37,456 bases of DNA, taken from assembly GCA_021199495.1 (NCBI GenBank), contig JAJQHY010000096.1, positions 1 through 37,456 of the forward strand. Reading direction: 5' to 3'. Positions 34,456-37,456 of this stretch are shown here, piece by piece. Position 1 is the first letter of the stretch. Every line of letters starts with the position of its first letter. The notes below the pieces were generated by a model. It did no database searches. It was not told the DNA's origin and saw only the letters and a program-made list of their open reading frames with translations. The position numbers were made by a program, and so were the translations under genes. Origin of the DNA: Lachnospiraceae bacterium (GTDB taxonomy: Bacteria > Bacillota > Clostridia > Lachnospirales > Lachnospiraceae).

Positions 34456-36252
34456 TTATTCGATTATTTCATAATAAACAGCGGCAAATGGCGGCAGATC
34501 AAACGCAAAATCTCCCGTTTTTCCAGCTTTCTTTCCTCCGCCCTTCTTAAGCGTCCCGCCTCCGAACCGCTCCCAGTCACTGTGAAGCAGAAGCTTCAGA
34601 CTTTTTGCCTTCGGCACCGCAAGCCTGTAACCCTTCTGTTCCAGGTCAGAGAAGTTAAAAATCGCCAGAATCCGCTGCCTCTCACTCCTGCGCTCAAAGA
34701 CATACACGCGCCGCTCCTCCTGATGGCAGTCAAGCCATTCAAAACCCTCCTGTTTAAAATCCATCTGCCAGAAGGCGTCATTCTTTTCATAAATATGATT
34801 TAATTCCATCATAAAATGATGAAAGGCGTCATGCGCCGGATACGTCAGAATATCCCAGTCCTGCTCCCGCTTTTCATCCCATTCACGCAGCTGACCGATT
34901 TCAGAGCCCATGAAATTCATCTTTTTGCCGGGGTGAGCGTACATATACATGTACAGTGCCCGCGCCTGCGGGAATTTCTGCTCGTAATACCCGTTCATCT
35001 TCTGCAAAATCGTAGCCTTGCCGTGCACCACCTCATCGTGAGAAAATGGCAGGATGAAGCGCTCATTATAATTATACATCATGGAAAAGGTCAGCTTGTG
35101 GTACATGTCCACCCTCAGGTATGGATCTGCCTTAAAATAAGTCAGCGTGTCGTTCATCCAGCCCAGGTCCCACTTATAATCAAAACCCAGCCCGCCCTCT
35201 TCCACCGGACCAGTCACCTTCGGATAAGAAGAGGAATCTTCCGCAATCAGAATGCAGGACGGCAGACGCTTTTTCAACCCCAGATTCATCGACTTAATGA
35301 ACTGTACGCCGGGCACGTTCTCCCCGCGGTCGGAATTTCCCTGCCAGTAAATGATATTGCTGATGGCGTCCATGCGCAGACCGTCAAAGTGAAATTCTTT
35401 CAGCCAATAATATGCGGATGACTGCAGGAAGGACCGCACCTCTCCCCTGGAATGCATGAAATTACAGCTGCCCCACTGATTGTATCCGATGTCGCTGTGC
35501 GGATATTCATACAGTGCTGTCCCATCGTACTGCAAAAGCGCATAATCATTGCAGGCAAAATGCACCGGCACAAAGTCCAGAATCACGCCGATCTGATTCT
35601 CATGCATATAATTGATAAAATACTTCAGATCGTCCGGCTTACCATAGCGCGCGGTCGGAGAAAAGAAGCCCGTCGCCTGATAGCCCCAGGATTCATCAGA
35701 AGGGTACTCACACAGGGGCATGATTTCCACATAATTATAATGATTATCCTTCAGATATGGAGCCAGCCTGACAGCTGCCTCGCGGTAATGATACCAGTCT
35801 TCCTGCCGTTCGCCTGACTTTTTCCAGGAACCCATGTGCATCTCATAAATATTGAGCGGCTTGTCAGTCATGACGGTACGCTTTTTCAGCCATGCTGCGT
35901 CATGAAATTCGTCATCCCGCAGAATGGAAATGATGGAGGCATTCTCAGGCCGCAGCTGCGCGTAAAAGCCGTATGGATCGCAGTGATCGATAGTCCGACC
36001 ATCCCGATAATGAATCCGGTATTTATACATCATGCCTTCCTCAGCCTGCGGCACAGTCAGTTCCCAAAAATTGCCATCGAGCGCCTTCTGCATCGGTTCC
36101 TCCTGCCAGCTGTTAAATTCTCCGATCACCCCGACTGCCGCCGCACTGGGCGCGAAGGTGCGGAAAACCGTGCCGCCCTGCCAGATGGTGTGTGCGCCCA
36201 GGTATTGATAGGCCTCAAATTCCTGGCCCTGATAAAATCCAAATAAATCCAT
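34456..36252 (-). CDS. glgB: 1,4-alpha-glucan branching enzyme, short form
   Basis: A 598-residue GH13 branching enzyme with a single CBM48 (about 25-110: VFRTFAPSAAAVGVIGEFNSWQE) and no extra amino module. All catalytic regions are present: DFVPVHF (I), DGLRMDAISN (II), IAEDSS (III) and FSHDEVVHGKA (IV). It lacks both the extra beta module and the Lys-rich tail of the copy at 9481-11838, so the two are diverged paralogs rather than a recent duplication. The ATG at 36252 follows GGAGG by 6 nt. It is a single gene, divergent from a TetR-type regulator with overlapping promoters. It may have a different chain-length preference or be induced under different conditions. Confidence 0.95.
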   Translation of the reverse strand: MDLFGFYQGQEFEAYQYLGAHTIWQGGTVFRTFAPSAAAVGVIGEFNSWQEEPMQKALDGNFWELTVPQAEEGMMYKYRIHYRDGRTIDHCDPYGFYAQLRPENASIISILRDDEFHDAAWLKKRTVMTDKPLNIYEMHMGSWKKSGERQEDWYHYREAAVRLAPYLKDNHYNYVEIMPLCEYPSDESWGYQATGFFSPTARYGKPDDLKYFINYMHENQIGVILDFVPVHFACNDYALLQYDGTALYEYPHSDIGYNQWGSCNFMHSRGEVRSFLQSSAYYWLKEFHFDGLRMDAISNIIYWQGNSDRGENVPGVQFIKSMNLGLKKRLPSCILIAEDSSSYPKVTGPVEEGGLGFDYKWDLGWMNDTLTYFKADPYLRVDMYHKLTFSMMYNYNERFILPFSHDEVVHGKATILQKMNGYYEQKFPQARALYMYMYAHPGKKMNFMGSEIGQLREWDEKREQDWDILTYPAHDAFHHFMMELNHIYEKNDAFWQMDFKQEGFEWLDCHQEERRVYVFERRSERQRILAIFNFSDLEQKGYRLAVPKAKSLKLLLHSDWERFGGGTLKKGGGKKAGKTGDFAFDLPPFAAVYYEIIE

Positions 36253-36342
36253 AAGGTACCTCCACTGTCATTCCCGCTTCCTGCCTTGGATCGCTGCATT
36301 AAATAATGAAAGCGGCAAAGGGGAATCACAAAATCATTCCGA

Positions 36343-36371
36343 ATTTTAATAGACAAAAGTTGTTTTTCCAA
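36343..36371 (-). promoter_or_regulatory. Predicted promoter of the second glgB
   Basis: Minus-strand TTGGAA (36371-36366), 17-bp spacer, TAAAAT (36348-36343). It occupies almost the same bases as the tetR promoter on the other strand. The leader is about 85 nt. Confidence 0.6.
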
Positions 36372-36378
36372 CTATAAT
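36350..36378 (+). promoter_or_regulatory. Predicted promoter of the TetR-type gene
   Basis: TAGACA (36350-36355), 17-bp spacer, consensus TATAAT (36373-36378). The spacer holds AGTTG-TTTTT-CCAACT, a short inverted repeat that could be an operator. Confidence 0.65.
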
Positions 36379-36408
36379 GTATTATAAATAAAAATTTAAA
36401 AAAATCCA

Positions 36409-36460
36409 CCGACAGTCCGTTTAAAAAGTAGGATAAACAACTTATTTGACGGATTGTCGG
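36409..36460. repeat. Imperfect 11-bp inverted repeat before the TetR-type gene
   Basis: CCGACAGTCCG (36409-36419) and CGGATTGTCGG (36450-36460) match at 10 of 11 positions across a 30-bp centre, in the leader of the regulator. It may be an operator for autoregulation or an mRNA stem just ahead of the ribosome binding site. On the minus strand it is followed by a T7 run, so it may also stop antisense transcription. Confidence 0.5.
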
Positions 36461-36483
36461 GGATTCTGAAGGGATATAAACGG

Positions 36484-37011
36484 ATGGATATTCGAATCAA
36501 AAAGACGAAAGAAAGCATCACCAACGCATTTTTAGAGCTGAGAAGCCGCAAACCGCTGGAGAAAATCACCGTTAAGGAATTATGTGAAAAAGCCATGATC
36601 AACAAATCCACCTTTTATTCCCACTATACTGACGTATATGATCTGTCAGAGCAGCTGGAAAACGAGGTAGTGGAAGCTGTTCTGTCCAACCTGAGTGAAC
36701 AATCCATATCTCAAAGCTCAGATTATGTCACGGAACTCTTCCACGCACTGCTCTCCTATGATCATCTGATTAAAATTCTCTTCTCCGGAGACCGGCAGGG
36801 ACGCCTTCTGACCGTGTTAAAACCACAGCTGCAGAAGCTTTTTCTGCCGCTTTATCAGGAACACAGCGATAATCCCGAAAGAGCTGCGATTCTCCTGAAT
36901 TTCTGCATCAATGGCTGTTATTACGCATTTATGGAAAACCGCGCGTACGGAGATGAGTTCGTGATACGGGTGCTGAGTGAAATCAATGATACGATCGTGG
37001 ACATGCTGTAA
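36484..37011 (+). CDS. TetR/AcrR-family transcriptional regulator
   Basis: A 175-residue regulator. The amino-terminal TetR HTH is clear: IKKTKESITNAFLELRSRKP, then ITVKELCEKAMINKSTFYSH and YTDVYDLSEQLE (about residues 5-60). The helical C-terminal half resembles the TetR_C group found in clostridial regulators, with an unknown ligand. The ATG at 36484 is preceded by AAGGG at a rather long 10-nt spacing; an in-frame TTG at 36454 lies inside the inverted repeat and is rejected. It is divergent from glgB with overlapping promoters, so control of glgB and of itself is a reasonable inference. Confidence 0.9.
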   Translation: MDIRIKKTKESITNAFLELRSRKPLEKITVKELCEKAMINKSTFYSHYTDVYDLSEQLENEVVEAVLSNLSEQSISQSSDYVTELFHALLSYDHLIKILFSGDRQGRLLTVLKPQLQKLFLPLYQEHSDNPERAAILLNFCINGCYYAFMENRAYGDEFVIRVLSEINDTIVDML

Positions 37012-37052
37012 CACATCCCTGACCTGACACATGCATGAAGCGGTAAAGCCTC

Positions 37053-37092
37053 CCCCTGTGCGTTCCACATTCCACACGCACAGGGGATGTTT
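37053..37092 (+). terminator. Terminator of the TetR-type gene
   Basis: The perfect 11-bp stem CCCCTGTGCGT (37053-37063)/ACGCACAGGGG (37076-37086) is followed by ATGTTTTA. It lies 41 bp after the stop codon. Confidence 0.8.
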
Positions 37093-37101
37093 TATCCGGC
37101 C

Positions 37102-37311
37102 TTATTCGCAGTTATCAAAGCCTGGATTGAAGGCATAGAAGTTCTTCTCATTCAGCTTATCCTGGCAAATTCTCAAGGCTTCACCAAATCTCTGGAAGTG
37201 GACGATTTCCCGCTCTCTTAAAAAACGGATCGGTGCGATGACGTCCGGATTGTCAATCAGGCGAAGAATATTGTCGTACGTGCTGCGGGCCTTCTGTTCT
37301 GCTGCAATCAT
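37102..37311 (-). pseudogene. cotJC: 3' remnant of cotJC (spore-coat manganese-catalase-like protein)
   Basis: The frame encodes about 69 residues matching only the C-terminal third of CotJC: AAEQKARSTYDNILRLIDNP, then IRFLREREIVHFQRFGEALR and NFYAFNPGFD. CotJC is normally about 190-220 residues with four metal-binding helices. Here the Glu of AAEQ and the His of REIVHFQ remain, while the first two helices and their ligands are gone. Sequence upstream of 37311 in the same frame (to 37440) is not CotJC-like and runs through a terminator hairpin, so that part is not a real amino terminus. No ribosome binding site precedes the ATG at 37311. It is most likely a deletion remnant, and evidence of a spore-forming ancestry. 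Confidence 0.82.
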
Positions 37312-37389
37312 GTAAGAACAACTTTCAGTCAAAAATGATAGGACAAGCACTCTCAAAACAATCTTAACACATAAATAAGCACCGCACAG

Positions 37390-37437
37390 GCGGCGTTTCT
37401 CACTCCCACGCCGGGAGAACAGGAACGCCGCTTTTTT
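37390..37437 (+). terminator. Orphan plus-strand terminator
   Basis: Stem GCGGCGTT (37390-37397)/AACGCCGC (37424-37431), with an inner CTCCC/GGGAG, is followed by T6 (37432-37437). No plus-strand gene lies between 37092 and here. It may be the end of a gene lost in the same event that truncated cotJC, or of an unrecognised short RNA. Confidence 0.75.
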
Positions 37438-37456
37438 CATGCCCTTTGTTACGCAG

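Noticed and set aside
37312..37440. The upstream 43 residues of the open frame joined to the CotJC remnant
   Set aside because: They are not CotJC-like and the DNA contains an intrinsic terminator hairpin; there is no ribosome binding site at 37440.
1..37456. CRISPR array, rRNA, tRNA, prophage or integrase genes
   Set aside because: No regularly spaced repeats, cloverleaf folds, rRNA-like segments or phage/recombinase proteins were seen on either strand by reading; no covariance search could be run.

Overview
The window looks like a chromosomal segment of a Gram-positive, spore-forming anaerobe of the class Clostridia, most likely family Lachnospiraceae. This rests on gene content, not a database search: a monomeric [FeFe] hydrogenase with group-B-like H-cluster motifs, a remnant of the spore-coat catalase-like gene cotJC, DUF1292 and CmpB-like (PF06541) proteins, strong AGGAGG-type ribosome binding sites, and TTGnnn-N17-TAnnnT promoters in almost every intergenic gap. 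There is no rRNA, tRNA, CRISPR array, prophage or insertion sequence.

Layout. (1) 168-8454, minus strand: an exopolysaccharide/capsule operon read capD/pglF-like dehydratase, sugar transferase-GT4 fusion, GT2, Wzx flippase, Wzy-like polymerase, behind a promoter and a folded leader. (2) 8468-11924: a frameshifted mscS and a glycogen branching enzyme with a Lys-rich tail. (3) 11896-12440: a symmetric divergent promoter, a 180-nt element predicted to fold into a closed two-arm RNA on the plus strand, and a small conserved-looking protein of unknown function. (4) 12452-20833, minus: leuB, CPBP protease, ilvD, ilvB, L,D-transpeptidase, serA, an apparent amino-acid biosynthesis operon carrying two envelope genes. 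(5) 20856-23770, minus: an XRE regulator, yajC, tgt and a membrane protein. (6) 23863-26760: aroC (plus), a 6-phosphogluconolactonase-fold protein and a tiny 12-cysteine protein (minus). (7) 26769-29274: a GH13 isoamylase/GlgX-like protein lacking all three catalytic carboxylates, divergent from a DUF1292 gene. (8) 29371-34334, minus: hydrogenase, gltX, UvrD-like helicase in one apparent operon, again with a folded leader. (9) 34398-37456: a second glgB divergent from a TetR-type regulator with overlapping promoters, then a truncated cotJC and an orphan terminator.

How the parts relate. Three proteins bear on alpha-glucan (glycogen) metabolism: two branching enzymes of different architecture and one apparent GH13 pseudoenzyme; the second branching enzyme may be controlled by the adjacent TetR protein. 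The leuB-ilvD-ilvB-serA block supplies branched-chain amino acids and serine precursors. The exopolysaccharide operon contains initiation, assembly, flipping and polymerisation functions in transcription order; regulatory and chain-length genes are not inside the window.

The strongest candidates for something undescribed are the structured RNA at 11950-12129 and the catalytically dead GH13 protein at 26769-28667. Bases 1-167 hold no gene I can support.
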